From assembly GCA_963789495.1 (NCBI GenBank), contig CAWBLP010000004.1, positions 434,001 to 498,000 on the forward strand: a stretch of 64,000 nucleotides of DNA, given 5' to 3'. The notes below the pieces were generated by a model that was not told the DNA's origin, ran no database searches, and worked only from the letters and a program-made list of their open reading frames with translations. The position numbers and the translations under genes are program-made. This stretch comes from CAWBLP01 sp963789495. Lineage in GTDB: Bacteria; Pseudomonadota; Alphaproteobacteria; Acetobacterales; Acetobacteraceae. Shown here piece by piece: positions 9,458 through 18,154 of this stretch (positions are counted from its first letter, which is position 1; every line of letters begins with the position of its first letter).

Positions 9458-11715
9458 AGCATCTGACCGATCATCGCCAACAATTCGCGCTGGTCGAATT
9501 TTTGCTTGGTGATGTAGCCGCCGGCGCCCAGTTCCAGGCCGCGCCGGACGTCTTCGGGACTGGCACGCGACGTCATAAGGATCACCGGCAGACTGGCGAG
9601 ACGGGCATCGTTCTTGATGGCCTGCAGCAGGGCGAACCCGTCCATCCGCGGCATTTCGATATCGGCGACGACGAGGTCGATCACCGCGTCCCCGGCCCGC
9701 AGCCGTTCCAGCGCATCCAACCCGTCCACACTCAGCAGGACGCGATACCCCTGCGCCTCCAGGATGCTCTTCTCCAATGAGCGCGTGGTGATCGAATCGT
9801 CCACCACCAGGATGGTGGCCTGCGGCCGCTGGGTTGTCGGCTGCGTGAGCCCCAGTCCGGACGCGGCAAGGCGGCGCTTATCGCGGGCCCAGCGCTCCAC
9901 CAGCGCTTCCGGACTCAGCACCAGGGTGGGCATGTCGCCCTCCAGCAGCGCCAGGCCGGCGACCAGATCATCGTCCAGCCCGATCTCCTGCGCCTCCTCA
10001 ACCAGCAGGGTGCGAACGTCGAGGAATTCGGTCACGGCGACCGCGCAATGCCGGGTGCGACCGCGCAGCAGCACGGCTTTCACCAGGCCGCCCTCGACCG
10101 GAAGCGCGGCATCGGAGCTTCCGGTCAGCGCCGCCAATGGCACCACAGGCACGACCAGGTCCTGGCCGTTGATGGCCAATAGCGTTACGATGCCGCCTTC
10201 CACCGTCGATAACATCGTGGCGGACAGCCGAAGCAGCCGGTCGACCCCGTAGCTCGGCAGGCCGCAGACTTGGCCCGCGGCCTCCACCAGCAGCACCGGT
10301 TGGCGTCCGGCGGAGAACGGCACGGACACCACCACTTCCGTGCCCCAGGGTGCCCGGCTCCGCATCATGGCGGTGCCGCGCAGCCTGCGGGCCGCTTCCG
10401 CCACCACCGACAACCCCATGCCACGCCCCGCCAACCGCCCCACCTCGGCAGCGGTGGAAAAGCCGGGTTCGAACACCAAGGACAAAAGCTGGTCGGGCAG
10501 CAATCGCGGCATCGCCCCGTCCCGAACCGGCAAGAGACCCCGCTGCGCAGCGACCTGCTCGATCCGCGTCAGGTCGGGGCCCGGGCCATCGTCGTACACG
10601 CGCACTGTCAGCCGCCCATCCCGGGATTCCAGGGCCAGGCCAATCTCCGGGCGTGCCGGCTTGCCGCGCGCCATGCGTTCCGGTTCGGTCTCCGCGGCGT
10701 GGCCGAGTGCGTTCCGCAGCAGGTGCATGACCGGATCCTTCAGCGTCTGCAGCACCCGCCGATCGGCTTGTAGATCCAACCCGATCAGGTGAAGATCCAC
10801 CTCCCGTCCCTCGGCTCGCGCCAGCTCTCGCACCATCCGCCCCAGCGAACCGAAGATGACCTCCGCCGTCACCAGTGAGATACGCTCGACGCCTTCGCGC
10901 ACCTGCTGGGCAGCCTGTTCGAGCTCCCATTTGGCTTCACGCTGCTGACGCGCCAATGAAATGACTGTGCGGAGCAGTGACTTCAGGTCACGATCGAAAT
11001 GGCGGAGCTGGGTTTCCAGCGGGCGCAGGGCCGCGACGCCAGGGCGCTCCGACGTCCCGGCCGATCGGTCGGGCAGGCTGATCCCGGCCTGGCGTTGCAC
11101 ATTCTCCCAATGCCGGCCCAGTGCGCGCGCTTCCACCTGCAGCCGTTGCAGGTCGAGCAGCAACCCATCCTGGCGTTGTAGCTCCGCCGTCAGACCGTGC
11201 ACCGTACCGGAAAGATGATCGACCTGCGCCGCGGCAATCCGGAGGTATTCGGTCGGCGCGCCGGGGGGCAGGTCCACCGCGGCCTCTGCCGGTGTCCCGT
11301 CCTGCATCGGCGCGTTCGGATCCGGGTCGAGCTGACCGGACGCCTCGACCAGCCGGCTCAGCGCCTGCAGTGCCGCCTGTGGCGGGGGCGGCTCGGAGGC
11401 GACCGTCAGCGCCGCCACGTAGCCTTCGATCGCATCCAATCCGAGCTGGACGACGCCGATTGTCGCATGGTCGAGCTGGGAGGACTGATCCAGCACCTGC
11501 GCGAACAGGGTCTCCAGCCGGTGCGCCAGCTCCTCCACCACCGGCAGATCGACCGCACGCGCCGCCCCCTTGAGCGAATGGGCGCGGCGGAATACGTCCT
11601 TCACGTCGACTGCGGCACCCGCTGCCGCAGCATCCAGCGCGTGCCGGATCGCCTGTAGGTGCTCCTTGTGCTCCACGTCGAAGGCGGCCAGCAGCTCCTG
11701 ACGGAAATCCGACAC
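9454..11715 (-). CDS. cheA: Hybrid CheA histidine kinase with C-terminal receiver
   Basis: A 753-residue CheA-family kinase. Order of domains: HPt (H46 in RRAHSLKGAA), a linker region, dimerisation helices near 240-290, HATPase with HLLRNALGHAAE as N box and GRGMGLSVV as G box, a CheW-like regulatory domain about 455-600, and a fused receiver from residue 634 with D685 in VADIEMPRMDGF. The fused receiver replaces a separate CheY, as in WspE and CheA3-type kinases that control non-motility outputs. It should autophosphorylate on H46 under receptor control and pass phosphate to its own receiver, CheB and the coupled kinases. Its stop overlaps the cheB GTG start. Confidence 0.95.
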   Translation of the reverse strand: MSDFRQELLAAFDVEHKEHLQAIRHALDAAAAGAAVDVKDVFRRAHSLKGAARAVDLPVVEELAHRLETLFAQVLDQSSQLDHATIGVVQLGLDAIEGYVAALTVASEPPPPQAALQALSRLVEASGQLDPDPNAPMQDGTPAEAAVDLPPGAPTEYLRIAAAQVDHLSGTVHGLTAELQRQDGLLLDLQRLQVEARALGRHWENVQRQAGISLPDRSAGTSERPGVAALRPLETQLRHFDRDLKSLLRTVISLARQQREAKWELEQAAQQVREGVERISLVTAEVIFGSLGRMVRELARAEGREVDLHLIGLDLQADRRVLQTLKDPVMHLLRNALGHAAETEPERMARGKPARPEIGLALESRDGRLTVRVYDDGPGPDLTRIEQVAAQRGLLPVRDGAMPRLLPDQLLSLVFEPGFSTAAEVGRLAGRGMGLSVVAEAARRLRGTAMMRSRAPWGTEVVVSVPFSAGRQPVLLVEAAGQVCGLPSYGVDRLLRLSATMLSTVEGGIVTLLAINGQDLVVPVVPLAALTGSSDAALPVEGGLVKAVLLRGRTRHCAVAVTEFLDVRTLLVEEAQEIGLDDDLVAGLALLEGDMPTLVLSPEALVERWARDKRRLAASGLGLTQPTTQRPQATILVVDDSITTRSLEKSILEAQGYRVLLSVDGLDALERLRAGDAVIDLVVADIEMPRMDGFALLQAIKNDARLASLPVILMTSRASPEDVRRGLELGAGGYITKQKFDQRELLAMIGQML

Positions 11716-11750
11716 GCGCCGTCACGCCCCAGGCATGGAATGCGCTGCGC

Positions 11751-13421
11751 TCAAACCCGGTAACGCTCCGCGAGGGTCAGCAACTGCTGCGATAACCCGC
11801 TCAGATTGGCGGCGGCGGTGTCGAGCTGCCGCGTGCCGGCGGCGGTCTGCTGGCTGGCCTGACGAATGTTCTGCAGCGCACCCATCACCTGCTCGATGCC
11901 CAATTGCTGCTGGTTGGTGGAGGCGACGATCTGCTGGAAGGTCTGCACGCTTTCCTGGATCGAGCTGGTGATCTCCTCGATCGTGCGCTGCGTGGTGTCG
12001 GTGCGCTGCTTGCCGGCAGCCACGCGTTTGACCGCCTCCTCGGTCAGCATGACGGAGGCATTGATGCCGCGCTGGATGTCACCGAGGATCGACCGCACCT
12101 GCGCCGTTGCCTCCTTGGCCTGATCCGCCAGCGTCTTCATCTCCGACGCGACCACCGCGAAGGAGCGACCGCTTTCCCCAGCCGCGGCCGCCTCGATCGC
12201 GGCATTCAGCGCCAGCAGGTGGGATCGCTCGGAGATGTCGTTCACCGTGGCGATGATCTCGCCGATCGCCTGGGTCTTCTCGCTGAGCGTCACGATATTG
12301 GCGGCCACCGCCTCGCCCTGTTCGCGGATGGCATCCATGGCCCGCGCCGTGTCGTCCACCGCGCGTAGGCCGGCGGTGCTGGTCTGCGCCGTTGCCTGTG
12401 CGGCCGCGATCACCTCCTGTGCGCGCTTGCCGATCTGCGAGCCGGAATGGGTGATCTGATCCACCGTCGCGGCGGTTTCCTGCACCGCGGCCAGTTGCTC
12501 CTCGACACTGGCCGCCTGCTCCTGGGTGGAGGCGCGGATTTCTGCCGTCGCGGCGTTCAGGTTCTCGGTCGCCTCACGGCTCTGCCGGGCCAGTTGACGC
12601 AACCCTTCCACCATGCCGTTCAGGGTGCGGCCGAGCTGGCCGATCTCGTCGCGGCTGATCGCCGCGGCCTCGCCGGCGAGATCGCCGCGCCCGACGCGTT
12701 CGACGAAGGCCATGAATGCAGCCAACGGGCGAACGATGGAGCGTCGGATCAGGGCGGTCGCGATCAGGCCGATGACGATGGCGATGATCAATGCGACCGC
12801 GATGGCCACGCGGCTTTGCTCGTAGACGTCCGCCGCACGCCGCTGTCCGGCCAACACGCCGCCGTTCAGCACGTCCTCGCTGTCGGACAGGAGCCGGTCG
12901 AACTCCACCCGGCTGGCCAGCAGCGCGGATTCCCTGCCCAGGACGCCGTTGACGTCGTTGCCGTGAATTGCCTGGAACTGCGCATCGCTCTGGATGCGGA
13001 TCTGCCGCAGCAGGGTTTTGGCGCGGGTCAGCGCCTGGGAAATCTTCAGCCAGGAATCGCCACGCTCCGAACTGGCGGCCACGTCGACGAACCCGGACAG
13101 CGCTGCCTCGGCATCGCTCAATGCGGTCTCGGTTGCCGCCGCCTGCTGGGTCCATACCGCGATCTGCTCATCGGGCGAGCCCGCATCATGGCCGGCGCTG
13201 CGCTGAAGAAAGCGTATCACCACGGTTTGCCGAATTTCGCCGAGGTCGTTCTGTGCGTCGCGAACGCGGTCCAGATGGCGGTACGCCGCAAGATCGCGCG
13301 TGACGATGGTGTCCGTCGTGGCCCGCACCACGCCGATGCGATCGACGCTGTAGGCGCCGAGCGCGATCAGCAGCACGGCGCTGATCAGGAAGGCGAGCAG
13401 AATGCGATTGGCGAGCGACAT
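11751..13421 (-). CDS. Methyl-accepting chemotaxis protein
   Basis: A 556-residue chemoreceptor. TM1 spans about residues 7-24, followed by a periplasmic sensor of some 180 residues (four-helix-bundle-like, with no named ligand domain recognised), TM2 around 206-225 (VAIALIIAIVIGLIATALI), a HAMP region and a long cytoplasmic coiled coil. The signalling tip is the conserved ISERSHLLALNAAIEAAAAGE and FAVVASEMKTLADQ segment. The C-terminus ends TLAERYRV with no NWxxF-type pentapeptide for CheR/CheB tethering. It is the only receptor in the cluster and lies between cheW and cheA, so it probably feeds this array specifically. Confidence 0.95.
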   Translation of the reverse strand: MSLANRILLAFLISAVLLIALGAYSVDRIGVVRATTDTIVTRDLAAYRHLDRVRDAQNDLGEIRQTVVIRFLQRSAGHDAGSPDEQIAVWTQQAAATETALSDAEAALSGFVDVAASSERGDSWLKISQALTRAKTLLRQIRIQSDAQFQAIHGNDVNGVLGRESALLASRVEFDRLLSDSEDVLNGGVLAGQRRAADVYEQSRVAIAVALIIAIVIGLIATALIRRSIVRPLAAFMAFVERVGRGDLAGEAAAISRDEIGQLGRTLNGMVEGLRQLARQSREATENLNAATAEIRASTQEQAASVEEQLAAVQETAATVDQITHSGSQIGKRAQEVIAAAQATAQTSTAGLRAVDDTARAMDAIREQGEAVAANIVTLSEKTQAIGEIIATVNDISERSHLLALNAAIEAAAAGESGRSFAVVASEMKTLADQAKEATAQVRSILGDIQRGINASVMLTEEAVKRVAAGKQRTDTTQRTIEEITSSIQESVQTFQQIVASTNQQQLGIEQVMGALQNIRQASQQTAAGTRQLDTAAANLSGLSQQLLTLAERYRV

Positions 13422-13426
13422 TGAGG

Positions 13427-14017
13427 TCAGTTTCCCGGGTCAGGCGACGCGAGGAAGACGTGCAGCAATCGATCGACATCCAGCACGCTGGCGACCGTCT
13501 CGCCAGGATCGACCGAGCCGGCCGGCAGGATGGTCTGGCCGACCACCGGGCCGGGCCCCGACGGCGATGTGGCGGTGCGTCTGATCGGTGCGACGGCCAG
13601 CACCCGGTCCACTCGCAATGCGATCCGCCGCGGTCCATGACGCAGCAGAAGCAGATGGCCGCCGGCGGCCTGCGGAGCCTGAAGACCAAGTGCCGAACCA
13701 AGGTCGATCAGGCTGTAGATCCGGCCGTTGCGGCCGAACAGCCCTAGCACGCCGGGCGGTGCGGAGGGCAATGGCGTATAGGCGGTGAATGGCAGCACAG
13801 TCGCGACCTGGGTGATGTCGATGGCATAGATCTCCGTCCCCACCTGGCAGATCATGCTGTGTCCGACGTTCGGCTCGGAGGTTTGGTCGGTGGCACGCCG
13901 CGCGGCCAGGGCGCGGGTGCGTTCCGCGAGGATACGCTGAGTACGGGCCGCACCGGACGTTTCCTGTGCAGCCCGGAGTCGGATTTCGTCTGCCGTGACG
14001 CGGGGAGACAGCTCCAT
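13427..14017 (-). CDS. cheW: CheW-like adaptor (second copy)
   Basis: A 196-residue adaptor that couples receptor to CheA. After about 45 variable and helical residues comes the CheW fold: MICQVGTEIYAIDITQVATVLPF, then PPGVLGLFGRNGRIYSLIDLGSALG, and LLLLRHGPRRIALRVDRVLAV. It lies 6 bp after cheR and 5 bp before the chemoreceptor gene. Two CheW proteins flanking a CheR-TPR is the layout of Wsp and Che3 operons. The long N-terminal extension is unusual for CheW, which is normally about 150-170 residues. Confidence 0.93.
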   Translation of the reverse strand: MELSPRVTADEIRLRAAQETSGAARTQRILAERTRALAARRATDQTSEPNVGHSMICQVGTEIYAIDITQVATVLPFTAYTPLPSAPPGVLGLFGRNGRIYSLIDLGSALGLQAPQAAGGHLLLLRHGPRRIALRVDRVLAVAPIRRTATSPSGPGPVVGQTILPAGSVDPGETVASVLDVDRLLHVFLASPDPGN

Positions 14018-14023
14018 CGCGGA

Positions 14024-15646
14024 TCAGTCCGGTTCGGACGGGAGACCGCCGAGACAGGCGCGCGCCACGTCGCGCAGGGCCCCGGCGGTCATGTCGTCGC
14101 CTTCGGTCAGCGGTGCTGCTTCGGGCAGCGCGGCGCAGATCCGGGCGGCGTTGGCAATGAAGCGGCGCCCCGCCGCCTTGCGTCCGCGGTCGATCAGCAA
14201 GAGGCCGAGATGGTAATGTGCCATGGCGAAGTCGTTATAGAGATAGATCGCCCGGCGGAAACCCGCTTCGGCGGCATCGTGCGCACCCCGTGCCTCCGCC
14301 AACAGCCCCTGGTAGAAATGCAGCTCAGGACTGGTCGGTGTGGCGGCCAGCGCCCCCTGGCACAGCTGCTCCGCCCCCGCCAGATCGCCAAGATTTGCTC
14401 GGCCCCGCACCTGGCCCAGCGCATCGTCGGCGTCGGGCGGCTCAGTTGGCACAGGGGCCTTATCAGGTGACAGCGCGGGCATCGGGGTCGTGCCGACACG
14501 GCGAGTTGGTTCGGGTAGGGATGACGGGGTCGCCACAGGCTCAGGGATGGTGGGGATCGATCCCGGCGACGGAGCGACCGGCCAGGGCAGGGATGGCGGG
14601 GTTGCCACAGGCCCAGGGATGGCGGGGGTCGATCCCGGCGGTGGAGCGACCGGCCAGGGCAGGGATGATGGGGCCGCCATAGACTCCGGGATGGTGGGGG
14701 GCCATGCCGGCGACGGAGTAAGCGACCAGGACAGGGATGACGGGGGCCGGTCCGCTGCGGTCCGCGGGCGATAGGCGATGGCGCCCGGCAGGTTGATCGG
14801 GGCGAGGAACTGATCGAACGTCGTGTTCGACTCCGCGTGCCCGAGCAGCAGCCATCCATCCGGCACCAGGCGCGCGGCGAGGGCGCGCACCAGCGGCTCC
14901 ACGATCTCGGGATGGAAATAGATCAGCACGTTGCGGCACAGGATCAGGTCGAACTCGGTCAGCTCCAGTGGCGCCCGATCGAACAGCAGGGACAGCAGGT
15001 TCTGCCGATGGAAACGCACCATCGAGCGATGGAGCGGGCGCAGCACCCAGCTCCGTCCATCCGGCGCCGGAGTGAAGTCCCGTTCGATTTCCTCCTTCCG
15101 CAGCGCACGCAGCGCCCAGGTTCCGTAACGGGCTTCGCGCGCGGCCGCGAGGAAGCGCTCATTCAGATCGGTGCCGGTGATGCTGATCCGCCAGGTTCCG
15201 ATCGCTTCCCCCAGCAGCCGGCGCAACAGGATGGCGACGGAATAGGGTTCGGCGCCGGTCGCGCAGCCGGCGCTCCAAATGCGGATGCGGCGGCTTTCCT
15301 GGTTCTGCGCAATGATCGCTGGCAGGATGGTTTCCTGCAGCGCAGCGAATTGTTCCTGATAGCGGAAGAAGAAGGTCTCACCGATGGTGATCTGGGCTTC
15401 CAGCGCCGTCCATTCCGCGTCGCCGGTTTCCCGGTCGGCCAATCGTCGCAGGTATTCCGCGCAGTCGCGGCTGCCGGTCTGCTGCAGGCGCTGACGCAGC
15501 CGCTCCCACAGCAGGGTGTCCTTGTCGGCATAGAAGAAGTGGCCGGTGCGCTCGATCAATAGCGACTTGATGCGCCAGAACGCCTGATCGGGCAGGAAGA
15601 CGGAGGCCGGTCCAAGCCGCCGTGCCATCAGGCTGGCATCGGCCAT
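14024..15646 (-). CDS. cheR: CheR methyltransferase with C-terminal TPR
   Basis: A 540-residue receptor methyltransferase. The CheR N-terminal helical domain and SAM-binding domain occupy about residues 15-290, with RIWSAGCATGAEPYS as the SAM loop and LILCRNVLIYFHPEIV as the conserved strand. A proline/serine-rich linker of about 120 residues follows, containing three 24-residue tandem repeats, and then TPR helices (GAEQLCQGALAATPTSPELHFYQGLL onward). CheR-TPR fusions belong to alternative chemosensory systems such as WspC and FrzF; there the TPR part is thought to mediate protein contacts. The ATG lies inside the end of the upstream cheW gene, giving a 19-bp overlap. Confidence 0.95.
   Translation of the reverse strand: MADASLMARRLGPASVFLPDQAFWRIKSLLIERTGHFFYADKDTLLWERLRQRLQQTGSRDCAEYLRRLADRETGDAEWTALEAQITIGETFFFRYQEQFAALQETILPAIIAQNQESRRIRIWSAGCATGAEPYSVAILLRRLLGEAIGTWRISITGTDLNERFLAAAREARYGTWALRALRKEEIERDFTPAPDGRSWVLRPLHRSMVRFHRQNLLSLLFDRAPLELTEFDLILCRNVLIYFHPEIVEPLVRALAARLVPDGWLLLGHAESNTTFDQFLAPINLPGAIAYRPRTAADRPPSSLSWSLTPSPAWPPTIPESMAAPSSLPWPVAPPPGSTPAIPGPVATPPSLPWPVAPSPGSIPTIPEPVATPSSLPEPTRRVGTTPMPALSPDKAPVPTEPPDADDALGQVRGRANLGDLAGAEQLCQGALAATPTSPELHFYQGLLAEARGAHDAAEAGFRRAIYLYNDFAMAHYHLGLLLIDRGRKAAGRRFIANAARICAALPEAAPLTEGDDMTAGALRDVARACLGGLPSEPD
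14517..14750 (+). repeat. 72-bp tandem repeat encoding proline-rich linker of CheR
   Basis: Three consecutive copies of a 72-bp unit start at 14517, 14589 and 14661, with a partial fourth from 14733. Copies one and two are nearly identical; the third has diverged. Being a multiple of three, each unit adds 24 residues of the type PSLPWPVAPxPGSxPxIPxPVA to the CheR linker without shifting frame. Such in-frame minisatellites usually vary in copy number between strains, here changing the distance between methyltransferase and TPR domains. Confidence 0.9.
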
Positions 15647-16128
15647 TCGGCCAGGCGGCGCTGCACGGTCCGCGTCAGGCCGGCGAGGCGCTCACGCTCC
15701 TCCGCCAGCAGGATACGATCGACCGCAAGCAGGTGCGCCAGGCCGCCTTGCCATTCCAGTTCCGCCTCCACGCAGCCGTTCAAGCTGGCCGCTGCATCGA
15801 CCGGCAACAGCCGATCCGTCGCGATCGCGACAAGATCCAGCACGCGATCCACCAGAAGACCGATGGTCGGCCCCGGTGAGCTGGTGTTCAGCAGCAGGAT
15901 ATGGGCATGCAGCGATACATCCTCTACCGCGTCGAGACCGAACAACCGCGCCAGAGCAATCACCGGGATCGCGGCGCCACCCAGATTGATGAAGCCGGCC
16001 ATGATGGCGGAGACGCCTGGCGGGCGCCAGAGATTCGGCAGTGGCAACAGCTCCCGCACGGCTTCGCGGCGCAAGGCGCATGTCCGGTCGGCACACGCGA
16101 ACACGACGTAATGACTGTTGCCGACCAC
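15628..16128 (-). CDS. cheW: CheW-like adaptor (first copy)
   Basis: A 166-residue CheW-domain protein: HYVVFACADRTCALRREAVREL, then IMAGFINLGGAAIPVIALARLFG and TIGLLVDRVLDLV, the usual hydrophobic core. The GTG at 16128 is chosen because GGGAGGGGG lies just upstream and coding-like sequence begins there; everything further upstream in frame is unlike CheW and overlaps the TRAP gene. It is the first gene of the chemosensory operon. The 124 bp between this start and the TRAP gene end at 16254 should hold the operon promoter, though read-through from the TRAP operon is possible. The stop lies 19 bp inside cheR. Confidence 0.9.
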   Translation of the reverse strand: MVGNSHYVVFACADRTCALRREAVRELLPLPNLWRPPGVSAIMAGFINLGGAAIPVIALARLFGLDAVEDVSLHAHILLLNTSSPGPTIGLLVDRVLDLVAIATDRLLPVDAAASLNGCVEAELEWQGGLAHLLAVDRILLAEERERLAGLTRTVQRRLAEWPMPA

Positions 16129-16253
16129 AGTGCCCCCTCCCGAGCGATGGTGAGCACCGACCCGATTGGCAAAGTTCGGGTGGCCCGGCAAGTCGCATGG
16201 TGCTGACAGGCGGCCGGGTCGCGCTGCGTGGCGCGGGGGCGGCGGGCCGGCGA

Positions 16254-17558
16254 CTACCCCAGCAGCAGGCGCGGCACGATGGCGACAATGCCGGGGAACA
16301 GCGCGAGCAGCATCACGAATGCGCTCATGATCAGCAGGTAAGGCAGGGTGACGCGGGCTATCAGGCCGAGCGATTCCTGGGTCAGCCCTTGGATGACGAA
16401 CAGATTGAAGCCGACCGGCGGGGTGATCTGCGACATCTCCACCGCAAGCACGAGGTAGATGCCGAACCACAGCTTGTCGAAGCCGGCGGCGTTCACCAGC
16501 GGCAGCACCACGGGCAGGGTCATGACGATCATCGAGAAGCCGTCGAGGAAACAGCCGAGCACCAGGTACAGCGCGGTCAGCGCAACGATCAGCGCCAGCG
16601 GCGACAGACCCCAGGCGGTGACGGTCTGGGCGACATAATGCGGCACGCCCATCACCGCCGCGACATTGCCGAGGATCGACGCACCCAGCACGATCAGCCC
16701 GATCATGCCGCAGGTCTGCGCCGCGCCGAGCCCGACATCGCGCAGCGTCGGCCAGTTCAGCTCGCCTTGCAGGCCACTGACCAGCACGGCACCCAGCACA
16801 CCGACGGCCGCGGCTTCCGACGGGGTGGCCAGGCCGGCATACATCGAGCCCAGCACGCACAGGATCAGGAACAGGGTCGGGGCCAGCTCGCTCAGCGCGG
16901 CGACCCGTTGGCCGATTGTCATCTCGCGCTCTTCGACCGAGCGCGGCGGCAGCAGCTCGGGTCGCAGCGTGGTGTGGATCATCACCCACGCCATGAAGCA
17001 GCCGGCCAGCAGAACCCCGGGCAGAAAGCCTGCGGTGAACAGGCGCAGCACCAATTCATCGGCCAGCACGCCGTAGATGATCATCACGCTGGACGGCGGG
17101 ATCAGGAAGCCCAAGGTCCCGGCCCCGGCCAGGCTGCCGATGGCGATCCGCTTGTCGTAGCCGCGGCTCAACAGCTCGGTCAGCGCGATGCGTCCGACCA
17201 CCTGGGTGGTCGCCGCCGACGAGCCGGAGATGGCGGCGAAGATGGTGCAGCCGACCACGTTCACGTGCAGCAGGCGTCCAGGCAGCAACGCGGCCCAGGG
17301 TGCGAGGCCGTTAAACAGAGCACGCGATAGGCGGGTGCGGAACAGGAACTCGCCCATCAGGATGAACAGCGGCAGGGCGACCAGTTCCGGCGTGGTCAGG
17401 ATGTTGAAGGTGTACTGCGCCAGCAGCCGGTCCAGCGGCAGGGTGCGGAACGACCACAGCAGAGCGAGCGAGGTGGCGATCAGCGCGATGCCGACCCAGA
17501 CGCCAGCCGCCAAAGTGCCGAACAGGACAGCGAACAGCGTGCCGATGACGGCGGTCAT
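16254..17558 (-). CDS. TRAP transporter large permease (DctM type)
   Basis: A 434-residue integral membrane protein, the ion-coupled transport channel of a tripartite ATP-independent periplasmic system. Many hydrophobic segments cover its length, and family motifs are clear: LPLFILMGEFLFRTRL, FAAISGSSAATTQVVG, GTLGFLIPPSSVMIIYG, ATPSEAAAVGVLGA and MSQITPPVGFNLFVIQG. The ATG at 17558 overlaps the small-permease stop by 4 bp. The protein should import an organic acid with sodium. Because the hydantoinase genes lie upstream on the same strand, the substrate may be a hydantoin, oxoproline or related cyclic amide, but that is context only. Confidence 0.95.
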   Translation of the reverse strand: MTAVIGTLFAVLFGTLAAGVWVGIALIATSLALLWSFRTLPLDRLLAQYTFNILTTPELVALPLFILMGEFLFRTRLSRALFNGLAPWAALLPGRLLHVNVVGCTIFAAISGSSAATTQVVGRIALTELLSRGYDKRIAIGSLAGAGTLGFLIPPSSVMIIYGVLADELVLRLFTAGFLPGVLLAGCFMAWVMIHTTLRPELLPPRSVEEREMTIGQRVAALSELAPTLFLILCVLGSMYAGLATPSEAAAVGVLGAVLVSGLQGELNWPTLRDVGLGAAQTCGMIGLIVLGASILGNVAAVMGVPHYVAQTVTAWGLSPLALIVALTALYLVLGCFLDGFSMIVMTLPVVLPLVNAAGFDKLWFGIYLVLAVEMSQITPPVGFNLFVIQGLTQESLGLIARVTLPYLLIMSAFVMLLALFPGIVAIVPRLLLG

Positions 17559-18154
17559 TCGCCGACGCTCCCGGTGCGCAGCCGTGCATCCTCGGTTGGC
17601 AGGCCGAGCAGGAGCCGGATCAGCCGGGTTGCCATCTGCAGCGCCAGCAGTGAGGCGCCCAGCGTCAGCACCACGTCGGGGATCCATAACGGCGTCAGGC
17701 TGCCGCTGGAAAGTTGATCCGTCGCAATCGCGCGGACCGTGAAGCCATACAGCGACCAGGTCAGGAAGGCGGCGATCGCAAATCCGGCCAGAGTGGACGC
17801 TGCCTCCAGCGCAGAGCGTGCGGCGCCGGTGGCATGCGACAGCAGCACGCCGACGCGGATATGCGATCCCGCGCGTAAGCCTGCGGCGGCGCCGAACATG
17901 AACACCGCCCCCATGAGGTAGGAGCTGTATTCCCAGGCCACGTTGATATCGGTCGCCATGGAGGGTACCAGCTTGCCGACCAGGCCCACCCCCACTTCGG
18001 CCAGGATCAGCAACAGCAGGGCGAGCAGGCACAGCACCGCGAACACGCCACTCGCCATCCCGATCCGATCAGACAGGCGCAGTAGGCCTCCTGCCACGCC
18101 CGAAGGCGCGGCAGGGACATCCTCCCCGGCCAGGGCCTGCCCGGCCGAGCTCAT
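17555..18154 (-). CDS. TRAP transporter small permease (DctQ type)
   Basis: A 199-residue small membrane subunit with four predicted transmembrane segments, including SGVFAVLCLLALLLLILAEV near residue 35 and a last one near 160-175. The NVAWEYSSYLMGAVFMFGAAAGLRAGSHIRV stretch is the family hallmark. It pairs with the large permease to form the membrane complex. Both ends overlap neighbouring genes by 4 bp (ATGA), giving a strict P-Q-M order. Confidence 0.94.
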   Translation of the reverse strand: MSSAGQALAGEDVPAAPSGVAGGLLRLSDRIGMASGVFAVLCLLALLLLILAEVGVGLVGKLVPSMATDINVAWEYSSYLMGAVFMFGAAAGLRAGSHIRVGVLLSHATGAARSALEAASTLAGFAIAAFLTWSLYGFTVRAIATDQLSSGSLTPLWIPDVVLTLGASLLALQMATRLIRLLLGLPTEDARLRTGSVGE

